DNA of 64,000 nt from Phenylobacterium soli (lineage in GTDB: Bacteria; Pseudomonadota; Alphaproteobacteria; Caulobacterales; Caulobacteraceae): the NCBI RefSeq assembly GCF_003254475.1, contig NZ_QFYQ01000001.1:2542001-2606000 (forward strand). Direction: 5' to 3'. The notes beneath the pieces are model-generated. The model was not told the DNA's origin and made no database searches. It worked only from the letters and a program-made list of their open reading frames with translations. The translations under genes were made by a program, and so were the position numbers. Shown here one piece after another: positions 56,548 to 64,000 of this stretch (the first letter of the stretch is position 1; every line of letters begins with the position of its first letter).

Positions 56548-57380
56548 GGCGCCGGCTCCACGCCGAGGATGAAGAGCCCGAGCTCGTCGGCGGCCTCGAT
56601 GACCGCCTCACGGTCGAGGACCAGAAGCCGTCCCGCCTCGCCGACGATGCCGGCCAGGCCCGCCGCGGCCGCCGACTGCACGGTGGCCAGGCCGATGGTG
56701 GGCATGTCGACACGCGTCTCCTGGATCGGCTTGGGAGCTTTCGCGAGCACGCCCTGCGGCGCACCTGGGGCGCCGCGGATCGCCTCCGGCAGGCCCGCCA
56801 CGCGCTCCAGCATGGCCGCCGTGCCCTCCTGCGCCTCGAGCGCCAGCACCAGGCCGCGGCAGACCACGGCCGCCTGGCCGATGTCGAGCCGCCCGATCGC
56901 GCGCGCCACCTCCAGCGCCCGCTCGGCGTCCGAGCGCGCGGCCTCTCCGGGGCGGTGCCGGCCGAGCGGGCCGGCGGGCAGGCTGAGGTCTTCCATCACC
57001 TCATGCGCGCCCTCCACCGCGAAGCCCTCCTTCTCGAACTCGCCGACCAGGAAACGCAGCAGGGCGTCGTCCCCCTTGCCCGCCGCCAGGATGGCGCCTG
57101 GCAGGGCCTTCAGGCCCCGCAGGTCCGGCATCAGGGTGGCGAAGTCTGGACGGGCCACGTTGCCGGCCAGGCAGACTGCTTCGCAGCCGGCGCGCTTGAG
57201 GAGCTTGAAGCATTTGCCGAGTTCGGCCAGCCCGACCTCGGCGCCGGCGAAGGGCCCGAGCTCGGTCCCTGCGAAGCCCTTCAGGCGGATCACGAACAGC
57301 GGCCGCCCCGAGCGTTCGCAGTGCTCGGCGATCTCGACCGGCAGACCGCCGCCGCCGGCGATCAGGCCAAGCTTCTTCAT
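56544..57380 (-). CDS. lpxI: UDP-2,3-diacylglucosamine pyrophosphatase LpxI
   Basis: A 278-aa enzyme (DUF1009-type) that makes lipid X from UDP-2,3-diacylglucosamine, replacing LpxH. LGLIAGGGGLPVEIAEHCERSG is the family N-terminus, VCRGLVLALEAQEGTAAML holds the catalytic region, and DMPTIGLATVQSAAAAGLAGI near the end with the conserved Asp and Gly turns completes it. It overlaps lpxB by four bases and lpxA by one. LpxI in this position is typical of alphaproteobacteria. Confidence 0.95.
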   Translation of the reverse strand: MKKLGLIAGGGGLPVEIAEHCERSGRPLFVIRLKGFAGTELGPFAGAEVGLAELGKCFKLLKRAGCEAVCLAGNVARPDFATLMPDLRGLKALPGAILAAGKGDDALLRFLVGEFEKEGFAVEGAHEVMEDLSLPAGPLGRHRPGEAARSDAERALEVARAIGRLDIGQAAVVCRGLVLALEAQEGTAAMLERVAGLPEAIRGAPGAPQGVLAKAPKPIQETRVDMPTIGLATVQSAAAAGLAGIVGEAGRLLVLDREAVIEAADELGLFILGVEPAP

Positions 57381-58177
57381 CAGACTTCGCGTTCGGGCAG
57401 GCAGAGCGGCCGGCTGGCGTCGGCGCGGATGAACTCGAGGATCTCCATGACCTCGGGACTGTCCCCGAAGGTCTCGGCCGTGTCGTCGAGCCGCTCCTGG
57501 AAGGTGCCCTCGTCCGCGAACAGCAGGCGGTAGGCGGCGCGCAGGGTGTTGATCGTCTCGCGATCGAAGCCCCGCCGCTTCAGCCCCACGAGGTTCAGCC
57601 CCTCGAGGTGGGCGTGGTTGCCCCAGACCGAGCCGTAGGGGATCACGTCCTTCACCACGGCTGCGAGGCCACCCACGAAGGCGTAGCGCCCGACCCGGCA
57701 GAACTGGTGGATGGCGGCCAAGCCGCCGACGATCACATAGTCGCCGATCAGGCAGTGGCCGCCGAGCGTCGCCTGCTTGGTCATGACCACGTGGTCGCCG
57801 ACGATGCAGTCGTGGCCGACGTGGCTCTCGATCATGTAGAGGCCGTTGGAGCCGATGCGGGTGACCCCGCCGCCGTGCACCGTGCCGATGTTCATCGTCG
57901 CATGCTCACGGATCAGGTTGTTGTCCCCGATCACCAGGCGCGTGTCCTCGCCCTTGTAGGCCAGATGCTGTGGCGGGCCGCCAAGCATGGCGAAGGGAAA
58001 CACCTGGTTGTTGCGGCCGAGCTCGGTCGAGCCCTGGATCACCACGTGCGAGTGGATGATCGTCCCCTCGCCCACGCGCACCTTAGGCCCGATCACCGAA
58101 TAGGGCCCGACGCTGACGCCGGCGGCGAGCTCGGCGCCCTTCTCGACGATCGCCGTGGGATGGATCTGCACGCTCAA
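57380..58177 (-). CDS. lpxA: UDP-N-acetylglucosamine acyltransferase
   Basis: A 265-aa left-handed beta-helix enzyme that adds the first acyl chain to UDP-GlcNAc. Hexapeptide repeats fill residues 5-190 ([21 protein letters not shown], then [12 protein letters not shown]). The catalytic His is in [14 protein letters not shown]. The C-terminal helical domain has [16 protein letters not shown]. It starts one base after the fabZ stop and overlaps lpxI by one base. Confidence 0.97.
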   Translation of the reverse strand: MSVQIHPTAIVEKGAELAAGVSVGPYSVIGPKVRVGEGTIIHSHVVIQGSTELGRNNQVFPFAMLGGPPQHLAYKGEDTRLVIGDNNLIREHATMNIGTVHGGGVTRIGSNGLYMIESHVGHDCIVGDHVVMTKQATLGGHCLIGDYVIVGGLAAIHQFCRVGRYAFVGGLAAVVKDVIPYGSVWGNHAHLEGLNLVGLKRRGFDRETINTLRAAYRLLFADEGTFQERLDDTAETFGDSPEVMEILEFIRADASRPLCLPEREV

Positions 58178-58178
58178 C

Positions 58179-58649
58179 TCAGGTCTCCACCACCATGGCC
58201 GCGAACTCGCACTCGGCGGCCACCTTGTCGTCCACCACGGCCTTGCCGCGGAACTTGAAGACGTCGCCCCGAGCGCGGAGCACCTCGACGTTCAGCCGGA
58301 TCACGTCGCCGGGGCGGACCGGCGCCCGAAAACGGCAGTTGTCGACCGACATGAAGAAGATCGCCTTGCCGCCGACGTCCACTTCCAGGGACTTGGACAT
58401 CAACACCGCGCCGGTCTGGGCCAGGGCCTCCACGATCAGCACGCCGGGCATCACCGGATAGCCGGGGAAATGGCCCTGGAAGAACGGCTCGTTGACGGTC
58501 ACGCACTTGATGCCGACGATCGACTGCGAGGGCTTGTACTCCTCGCAGCGGTCGACCAGCAGGAACGGATACCGATGCGGGATCCGGGCGAGGATCTCGG
58601 TGATGTCGATCGAGGTCTCGCCCTCGATCACCGGCGCCTTACGGCTCAT
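58179..58649 (-). CDS. fabZ: 3-hydroxyacyl-ACP dehydratase FabZ
   Basis: A 156-aa hot-dog-fold enzyme that dehydrates 3-hydroxyacyl-[15 protein letters not shown] is the family start; the catalytic His is in [12 protein letters not shown] and the catalytic Glu in [14 protein letters not shown]. The ATG at 58649 has GCGGGGGA upstream and overlaps lpxD by four bases. Longer readings of the same frame run across lpxD and are rejected. It sits between lpxD and lpxA, so fatty-acid and lipid A synthesis share the 3-hydroxyacyl-ACP pool. Confidence 0.96.
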   Translation of the reverse strand: MSRKAPVIEGETSIDITEILARIPHRYPFLLVDRCEEYKPSQSIVGIKCVTVNEPFFQGHFPGYPVMPGVLIVEALAQTGAVLMSKSLEVDVGGKAIFFMSVDNCRFRAPVRPGDVIRLNVEVLRARGDVFKFRGKAVVDDKVAAECEFAAMVVET

Positions 58650-59665
58650 TCCCCCGCTCCATTCCTGCGGCTCGCTTTTTGGTTGAGCCAGGCCGTTTCC
58701 CGCAGCCAGACGCGCATGGGACGCGCCGGAAAGCCGCCCCACGTCTCGCCGGCGGGAACGTCCTTCATCACCCCGGACGCGGCGCCCAGCCGCGCGCCGG
58801 CCCCGACGTTGATGTGATCCGCGATGCCGACCCGGCCGCCCAGCTGGGCCCCGTCGCCGATCGTCACGCTGCCTGAGATACCGGTGTGGGCCGCCATCAC
58901 GCAATTGCGTCCGACCCGGACGTTGTGGGCGATCTGCACCATGTTGTCGATCTTGGTGTTCTCGCCGACCACGGTGTCGTCGAAAGCGCCCCGGTCGACG
59001 CAGCTGTTGGCCCCGATGGTCACCCCATCCTGCAGGATGGCCCGCCCGAGCTGGGGAATGTCGATCAGGCCCTTGGGGCCGACGGTGGCGCCGAAACCCG
59101 CCTCGCCGATCGCCGCGCCGGCGAGGATCTTCACCCGGTCGCCGATCAGGGCGCACTGGATCGATACGTTGGCCGAGATCAGGCAGTCGCGGCCGATGGC
59201 GACGCCGGGGCCGATGGTGGTGTTGGCCCCGATGCGCGTGCCCCGGCCGATCCGCGCCCCGGCGCCAATCACGACGCCAGGCGCCAGCTCGACGCCATCC
59301 TCCAGCTCCGCCTCCGGCGAGATGAGCGGACCGGCCGCGATGGCGCGGGCGCGGTGCAGGCGCTTGGCCGCCAGGGCATAGGCGCCCTGCGGATTGCCGG
59401 TGACCAGGGCCGGGCAGCCCTCCGGCAGCAGGTCCGCATCCTTGGCCTGGACGAAACACCCGGCCGCCTTGAGGCCGTCCAGCCCCTCGGCGTGCTTGCG
59501 GTCGGAAAGGAAGGTGACGGTGTGGTCCTGCGCCTGGCTCAGAATGGCCACGGCGCGCACCGACCGACGCCCGGCGTCGGCCTGTGCGAGCTCGGCCCCG
59601 GCGAGCCCAGCGAGCTCGCCCAGGGTGATCGGACCCAAGTCTTCGAAGAAGCGCGGATCGGGCAT
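58646..59665 (-). CDS. lpxD: UDP-3-O-acyl-glucosamine N-acyltransferase
   Basis: A 339-aa beta-helix acyltransferase. The N-terminal uridine-binding domain (DPRFFEDLGPITLGELAGLAG) is followed by hexapeptide repeats. The catalytic His is in IAHNVRVGRNCVMAAHTG, and the C-terminal helix closes the protein. It adds the second acyl chain to lipid A precursors. It overlaps fabZ by four bases and lies 48 bases after the skp-like gene. Confidence 0.97.
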   Translation of the reverse strand: MPDPRFFEDLGPITLGELAGLAGAELAQADAGRRSVRAVAILSQAQDHTVTFLSDRKHAEGLDGLKAAGCFVQAKDADLLPEGCPALVTGNPQGAYALAAKRLHRARAIAAGPLISPEAELEDGVELAPGVVIGAGARIGRGTRIGANTTIGPGVAIGRDCLISANVSIQCALIGDRVKILAGAAIGEAGFGATVGPKGLIDIPQLGRAILQDGVTIGANSCVDRGAFDDTVVGENTKIDNMVQIAHNVRVGRNCVMAAHTGISGSVTIGDGAQLGGRVGIADHINVGAGARLGAASGVMKDVPAGETWGGFPARPMRVWLRETAWLNQKASRRNGAGE

Positions 59666-59713
59666 GGAATCCTCCCTACCCTAATTCGCCGCGCTGACGT
59701 CCGCTCGGTCGAA

Positions 59714-60373
59714 CTATTTCTTCGGCGCGGGCTTCGGCGCCGGCGCAGGCGTGGTCGGACGCGGCGCAGCCGGAGCGGCTGCAGCCTGGTCCAGACGCTC
59801 GCGGTCGAAGGCGAACTGGGTGATCTTGGCGTTGAGCGCAGTCACCACGGTCGGGGTGATGTCCATGGCCGGGTTGGCCAGGACAACAGAGGTGCGCTGC
59901 AGGAGCACCGAGCAGTTCTTCTGCTGGTAGGCCTGGCGGATCAACGGCTCCATCTCGTCGCCGATCCGGGCCAGGGCCTTCTGCTCGGTGGCTTGGACCT
60001 CGCGGTCGCGGAGCTGGGCCTTGCGCTGCAGGGCGTTGGCGCGAACCTGCAGGGCGGCGCCGCGCTGCTCGAAGGAGTTCTGGTCGAGCGAGGCGCGCTG
60101 GCCTTCGAGGGTCTTCGCCTCGGCGTCGATCCCATTGCGCTCGGCGCCGAGCTCGGCCTGAACCTGGCCGACGATCTGCTGCAGGCGGGTGTCGACGTAC
60201 TTGCCGACCGTCGAATTGGCGATCACGCCCTCGACCGAGATGATGCACAGGCCGGGAACGGCGGCGCCGTGGGTCACCTGCGGCGCGGCCGCGGCTTGCG
60301 CGTAGGCGCTGGAGCCGGCAGCGAGGGTGCTGGCCGCAGCGAGAGCGGCCGCGACGAAGGGCTTGAAGGTCAT
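59714..60373 (-). CDS. skp: OmpH/Skp-family periplasmic chaperone
   Basis: A 219-aa exported protein. The signal peptide is cleaved after SSAYAQA. An OmpH domain follows with long amphipathic helices (VQAELGAERNGIDAEAKTLEG, RASLDQNSFEQRGAALQVRANALQRK), which form the jellyfish-like arms that hold unfolded outer-membrane proteins. The tail of about 35 residues is Pro/Ala-rich, longer than in E. coli Skp (161 aa). It follows bamA after five bases, as in other proteobacteria. Confidence 0.9.
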   Translation of the reverse strand: MTFKPFVAAALAAASTLAAGSSAYAQAAAAPQVTHGAAVPGLCIISVEGVIANSTVGKYVDTRLQQIVGQVQAELGAERNGIDAEAKTLEGQRASLDQNSFEQRGAALQVRANALQRKAQLRDREVQATEQKALARIGDEMEPLIRQAYQQKNCSVLLQRTSVVLANPAMDITPTVVTALNAKITQFAFDRERLDQAAAAPAAPRPTTPAPAPKPAPKK

Positions 60374-60378
60374 GTGTC

Positions 60379-62796
60379 TTAGAACCTGGTTGAGGTGGAG
60401 AACCGGAAGGTTTCGGTCTTGTCGTAGGCCTCTTTGGCCAAAACTTGGCTGAAGTCGAAGCGCAGCGGACCCATGGGCGATTTCCAGAAGATACTCAACC
60501 CGGCCGACGCCCGCAGCGACAGATCGTCCTTGATGTCGGCGCTGCGCACCAGGATCAGATTGCCCGAGGCGTCTTTCTGGAAGCCCTTGGTCAGGTCGCT
60601 CGGATCGACCGGCACCGGGGCCCGCTTGTCCACCGGGTCGAGCAGGCCGACCGTGCCGAAGTCGCTGAACAGGGCCGCCTTGATGCCGTACTGCTCGGGC
60701 AGATAGGTCGGGATGGTCAGCTCCACCGAGCCGATCGCATAGGCCTTGCCGCCCAGGGAGTCCGTCCGGCCGAAGCTCAGGTCGCGCGGACCGATGCCGG
60801 CAGTCTCGAAGCCGCGGAAGCTGTTGCCGCCCTTGTAGAAGCGGTCGTTGATCCGGATGTGGTCGCCGCCCCAGCCGCCGATGAAGCCGGCCGAGCCGGT
60901 CACCGTCAGGATGAAGTTCTTCGAGAAGCCGTGGTACCAGCCGGCGTCCGCCTCGGTCTTCACGTACTTCACGTCGCCGCCGAGGCCCGCGAAATCCTGG
61001 GTGATGCCCATGGTGAAGCCGCGGGTCGGGTTGATCGGATCGTTGCGCCGGTCGATCCGCGCGCCGTAGCCGACCAGCGAGGTCAGGAACGCGCCGCGCT
61101 GCGAGCAGACCGAGTAGGACAGCAGCTGCAGCGAGGGATCGCAGAGCGAGTCGTCGATCTGCACGTCGTCGCTGCGCAGGGTGTAGAGCAGCGAGCCGCG
61201 GGCGTTGAGGCTCAGCGGGAAGCTCAGGCGCAGGTTGCCGCCGCCCGAGGTCGTCTTGTACGCCGAGTACTGGGTCAGGTCGTACTTGTAATAGAAGAGG
61301 TCGGTGCCCAGCGCGAGGTCGCGGCCGCTGAAGCGCGGCTCGGTGAACGAGAAGTCCACCTGCTGGCGCAGTGAGCCCATGGAGACCCGCGCCCGCACGT
61401 CCTGGCCGCGGCCGCGGAAGTTGTGCTCGGCGAAGCCCAGGTCGATGACCAGCTGGTCCACCGACGAATAGCCGGCGCTGAACGACAGCTCGCCCGTCGG
61501 CTGCTCCTCGACCTTCACCTGCAGGCTGGTGCGGTCCGGGGCCGTGCCGGGCGTCTCGGTGATGTCGACGTTCTTGAAGAAGCCCAGCGCCTTGATCTGG
61601 TTCTTCGACCGGTCGACCAGGGCGCGGTTGTAGGCGTCGCCCTCCGAGACGTTCATCTCGCGACGGATCACGTAGTCGAGGGTCTGGGTGTTGCCGACGA
61701 TGTCGATGCGGTCGATGTAGACCCGCGGGCCTTCCTTCACGTCGAACACGACGTCGACGGTGCCGTTCTCGGGATGCCGCGTGAAGCGCGGCCGCACGTC
61801 CACGAAGGCGAAGCCCGCCGCGCCGGCGGCGAAGGTCAGGGCGTCCGTGGACTGCTCGAGGCGCTGGTCCTCGTAGAGCTCGCCCGAGCGGATCGGCACG
61901 AGTGAGGCGAGCACGTTCTTGTCGAGCTTCTGCAGCTCGGTCTCGACGCTGATCTTGCCGAACTTGTACTCCGGCCCTTCGTCCAGCGTGTAGGAGATGG
62001 CGAAGCCGTTCTTGTCAGGCGCCAGTTCGGCCACCGACGAGATCACGCGGAAGTCGTAATAGCCGCGGTTACGGTAGAACTTCCGCAGCTGCTCCTTGTC
62101 GTACTCGATCCGGTCCGGATCGTAGTTCGCGTTCGAGGAGAAGAATTTGTACCACTTGGACTCCTCGGTCACGACCACGCCGCGCAGGTCGTTGTCCGAG
62201 AAGGCCTTGTTGCCGAGGAAGTTGACCCGCAACACGCCGCTCTTGGGGCCCTCGTCGATCTTGAAGATCAGGTCCACGCGCTTCTGCGGCAGCTCGACGA
62301 TCTGCGGCGTGACCGTCGCCGAAATGCGGCCCGATCGGCGGTAGAGTTCGAGGATCCGCGCCACGTCGGCCTGAGCCTTGGCGCGGGTGAAGATGCCGCG
62401 CGGCCGGACGCTCACCTCGTCCTTCAGCTTGTCGTCCTTCAGGCTCGAATTGCCCTCGAACAGCACGCGGTTGATGATCGGGTTCTCGACCACGGTGACG
62501 ATCAGGTCGCCGTTCTGGAAGTCGATCTTCACGTCGGCGAACAGGTCGGTGCGGAACAGCGCCTTCAGCGCCAGGTCCGCCTTGGCCGAGTCCACCGTGT
62601 CGCCGGCCTGGATCGGCAGGTAGGAGATGACCGTCTGGGGTTCGATCCGCTCGTTGCCCTTGACGATGATCCGCTGGACGACGCCGCCCTGTTGGACCTG
62701 GGCCACGGCCAAGGTCGGCGCGACGAGCGCCGTGGAGCCCAAAAGAAGGGCAAGACCGGAGGCGAGCGCAGCGCTGCGAGCGCGGTGTCTGTGCAT
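60379..62796 (-). CDS. bamA: Outer-membrane assembly factor BamA
   Basis: An 805-aa outer-membrane protein. The signal peptide ends near TLAVAQ. Five POTRA domains follow (the first from VQRIIVKGNERIEPQTVISYL), and then a C-terminal beta-barrel with IRINDRFYKGGNSFRGFE (VRGF/Y-type motif) and a final Phe. BamA inserts barrel proteins into the outer membrane. The ATG at 62796 is chosen because the signal peptide starts there; a longer reading from 62862 adds a tail overlapping rseP. No strong ribosome-binding site is seen. Confidence 0.96.
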   Translation of the reverse strand: MHRHRARSAALASGLALLLGSTALVAPTLAVAQVQQGGVVQRIIVKGNERIEPQTVISYLPIQAGDTVDSAKADLALKALFRTDLFADVKIDFQNGDLIVTVVENPIINRVLFEGNSSLKDDKLKDEVSVRPRGIFTRAKAQADVARILELYRRSGRISATVTPQIVELPQKRVDLIFKIDEGPKSGVLRVNFLGNKAFSDNDLRGVVVTEESKWYKFFSSNANYDPDRIEYDKEQLRKFYRNRGYYDFRVISSVAELAPDKNGFAISYTLDEGPEYKFGKISVETELQKLDKNVLASLVPIRSGELYEDQRLEQSTDALTFAAGAAGFAFVDVRPRFTRHPENGTVDVVFDVKEGPRVYIDRIDIVGNTQTLDYVIRREMNVSEGDAYNRALVDRSKNQIKALGFFKNVDITETPGTAPDRTSLQVKVEEQPTGELSFSAGYSSVDQLVIDLGFAEHNFRGRGQDVRARVSMGSLRQQVDFSFTEPRFSGRDLALGTDLFYYKYDLTQYSAYKTTSGGGNLRLSFPLSLNARGSLLYTLRSDDVQIDDSLCDPSLQLLSYSVCSQRGAFLTSLVGYGARIDRRNDPINPTRGFTMGITQDFAGLGGDVKYVKTEADAGWYHGFSKNFILTVTGSAGFIGGWGGDHIRINDRFYKGGNSFRGFETAGIGPRDLSFGRTDSLGGKAYAIGSVELTIPTYLPEQYGIKAALFSDFGTVGLLDPVDKRAPVPVDPSDLTKGFQKDASGNLILVRSADIKDDLSLRASAGLSIFWKSPMGPLRFDFSQVLAKEAYDKTETFRFSTSTRF

Positions 62797-62827
62797 AGAA
62801 TCAGCCGTTACGAAGGGAAGGCGAACC

Positions 62828-64000
62828 TTACGAGAATAGGCCGCCGAGGAAAGTGAGCACACGTAGGCGCTGCAGATCGTTCCAGGTCGCGAACAACATC
62901 AATCCGAGCACCAGAGCAAGCCCAACGCGGTAACCTGCCGCCTGAACCTTGGCAGCAACAGGGCGTCGCGCCACCGCTTCGTAGCCATAGAAGAGCAGGT
63001 GGCCGCCGTCGAGGACCGGAATCGGCATCAGGTTCAGGAAGCCGATGCCCACGGAGATGTTGCCGACCAGCTCCAGCATGGTGATCGCCGCATTGGCGAG
63101 CAGCGTCGGCAGGTTCGGCGACTCCTCGGCGGTCTGCTTGGCGATTTCGCCCGAGAGCTGCGCCATGCCGAGCGGGCCCGAGAGCTGCTCGGCGGTCTCG
63201 CGCCCGGTGATCATGCGGCCGAGGTAGCGCAGGGTGGTGTCCACCACCTCGACCGTCTTGGTCACGCCGCGTCCGACCGCCTCGACCGGCCCATAGCGCT
63301 TGAACTGGATATCGCCCGGCTGCGGCTTGTACTGCAGGCCGAGTTGGCCCAGGTGCTGCTCGTGGCCGAACCGGTCGACGATGACGCCGCGCCGCGGCGT
63401 CGCGGTGATCGCCACCTGGCGGCCGCCACGCTGGACCAGGAACTGGATCGGCGTGTCGGACTGCAGGAAGACGAGCCGCTGCAGGCTGGAGAAACTCTCG
63501 ATCCGGCGGCCGTTGGCCTGCAGGACCACGTCGCCCTTCTGGAAGCCGGCCGCCTGGGCGGCGCTGCCAGGCTGAACCGCGTCGACGCGCGGCGGGGCGA
63601 TGGTCTCGCCCACCGTCATCAGCAGGATGGCGAAGGCCGCGATAGCCAGCAGGAAGTTGGCGCCCGGGCCTGCGGCCACGATGATCGCCCGCTGCCAGAG
63701 CGGCTTGAAGTGGAAGTAGCGCTTCAGCGCCCCCTCGCCTTCCCGGCCGACGATCTCGCGGCGCAGATCGGTCAGGTCCTCGTTGTCGGGGACGCTGGCG
63801 GCGTTCTCGTCGCCGGCAAACCGCACATAGCCGCCCAGCGGAAGCCAGCCGATCCGCCAGTGGACGCCGGACTTGTCCTGCCACTGCAGCAGCGGCCGGC
63901 CGAAGCCGATGGCGAACCGGTCGATGGCGGTGCCCAGCCACTTGGCCGCGAGGAAGTGGCCGCCCTCGTGCACGGTCACGACGACGCCCAGGATGATGAG
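62828..64000 (-). CDS. rseP: Site-2 protease RseP, 5' end outside the window
   Basis: A membrane-embedded zinc metalloprotease with 390 residues in the window; its start lies beyond position 64000 because the frame stays open and the family start is not reached. The HExxH motif is in VTVHEGGHFLAAKWLG near the N-terminus. A PDZ domain (GSAAQAAGFQKGDVVLQANGR) lies in the middle, and the second metal site is NLMPIPVLDGGHLLFYG. It cleaves RseA-type anti-sigma factors in the membrane. bamA follows 31 bases downstream. Confidence 0.93.
   Translation of the reverse strand, partial: LIILGVVVTVHEGGHFLAAKWLGTAIDRFAIGFGRPLLQWQDKSGVHWRIGWLPLGGYVRFAGDENAASVPDNEDLTDLRREIVGREGEGALKRYFHFKPLWQRAIIVAAGPGANFLLAIAAFAILLMTVGETIAPPRVDAVQPGSAAQAAGFQKGDVVLQANGRRIESFSSLQRLVFLQSDTPIQFLVQRGGRQVAITATPRRGVIVDRFGHEQHLGQLGLQYKPQPGDIQFKRYGPVEAVGRGVTKTVEVVDTTLRYLGRMITGRETAEQLSGPLGMAQLSGEIAKQTAEESPNLPTLLANAAITMLELVGNISVGIGFLNLMPIPVLDGGHLLFYGYEAVARRPVAAKVQAAGYRVGLALVLGLMLFATWNDLQRLRVLTFLGGLFS

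Overview
The window is a GC-rich, densely coding piece of a bacterial chromosome, almost certainly from an alphaproteobacterium of the order Caulobacterales (a Phenylobacterium- or Caulobacter-like organism). The assignment is an inference. It rests on the order dusB-ntrB-ntrC-ntrY-ntrX-dat-hfq-hflX beside mazG, a fused ispDF, a pyruvate dehydrogenase E1 beta subunit with its own lipoyl domain, the order rseP-bamA-skp-lpxD-fabZ-lpxA-lpxI-lpxB, alphaproteobacterial SOS boxes (GTTC-N7-GTTC), and NtrC and NtrX proteins without the GAFTGA motif. I see no prophage, insertion sequence, CRISPR array, rRNA or plasmid feature. No stretch longer than about 300 bases lacks a gene; the largest gap is about 220 bases, before rlpA.

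Layout. 1-2.1 kb: end of a Tad/Flp pilus cluster (a TadG-like and two TadE-like proteins). 2.1-5.4 kb: a small membrane protein, an MgtC-family protein, tRNA-Ser(UGA), a glycosyltransferase and a sulfotransferase. 5.6-12.8 kb: rlpA, then tmk-holB-tatD-MBL hydrolase-purN, a SIMPL protein, an unknown exported protein and mazG. 12.8-22.6 kb (minus strand): the nitrogen-regulation operon dusB-ntrBC-ntrYX with dat, then hfq-hflX. 22.7-27.5 kb: ispDF, pncC/cinA, a RatA/Coq10 protein, lipA and an acyl-activating enzyme. 27.5-34.4 kb (minus): lpdA, glutathione peroxidase, pdhC, two GFA proteins, pdhB, pdhA and ftsB. 34.5-43 kb: eno, an enoyl-CoA hydratase homologue, DUF2804, rpmF, pyrG, secG, GNAT, VOC, purU and tpiA. 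43-50 kb: ppiD-like foldase, trpE, a small membrane protein, trpGDC and lexA. 50-55 kb: an ASCH protein, comEC, gltX and gltA. 55-64 kb (minus): rseP, bamA, skp and the lipid A genes.

How the genes work together. Enolase, the pyruvate dehydrogenase genes, lipoyl synthase and citrate synthase cover the route from glycolysis into the TCA cycle. NtrB/C and NtrY/X control nitrogen metabolism. rseP, bamA, skp and lpxD/fabZ/lpxA/lpxI/lpxB build the outer membrane. The trp genes lead directly to lexA. Many neighbours overlap by 1 or 4 bases (ATGA or TGATG), which suggests translational coupling. Three convergent pairs share a CTAG that holds both stop codons.

No new multi-gene system is evident. 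The best leads are the paired loss of GAFTGA in NtrC and NtrX (with Asp-Lys at the NtrX Walker B position), a near-identical 161-bp lipoyl-domain repeat in pdhB and pdhC, thiol-related genes embedded in the pdh operon, and two tandem LexA sites upstream of lexA. All functional calls come from reading the translated sequence; no database search was run.
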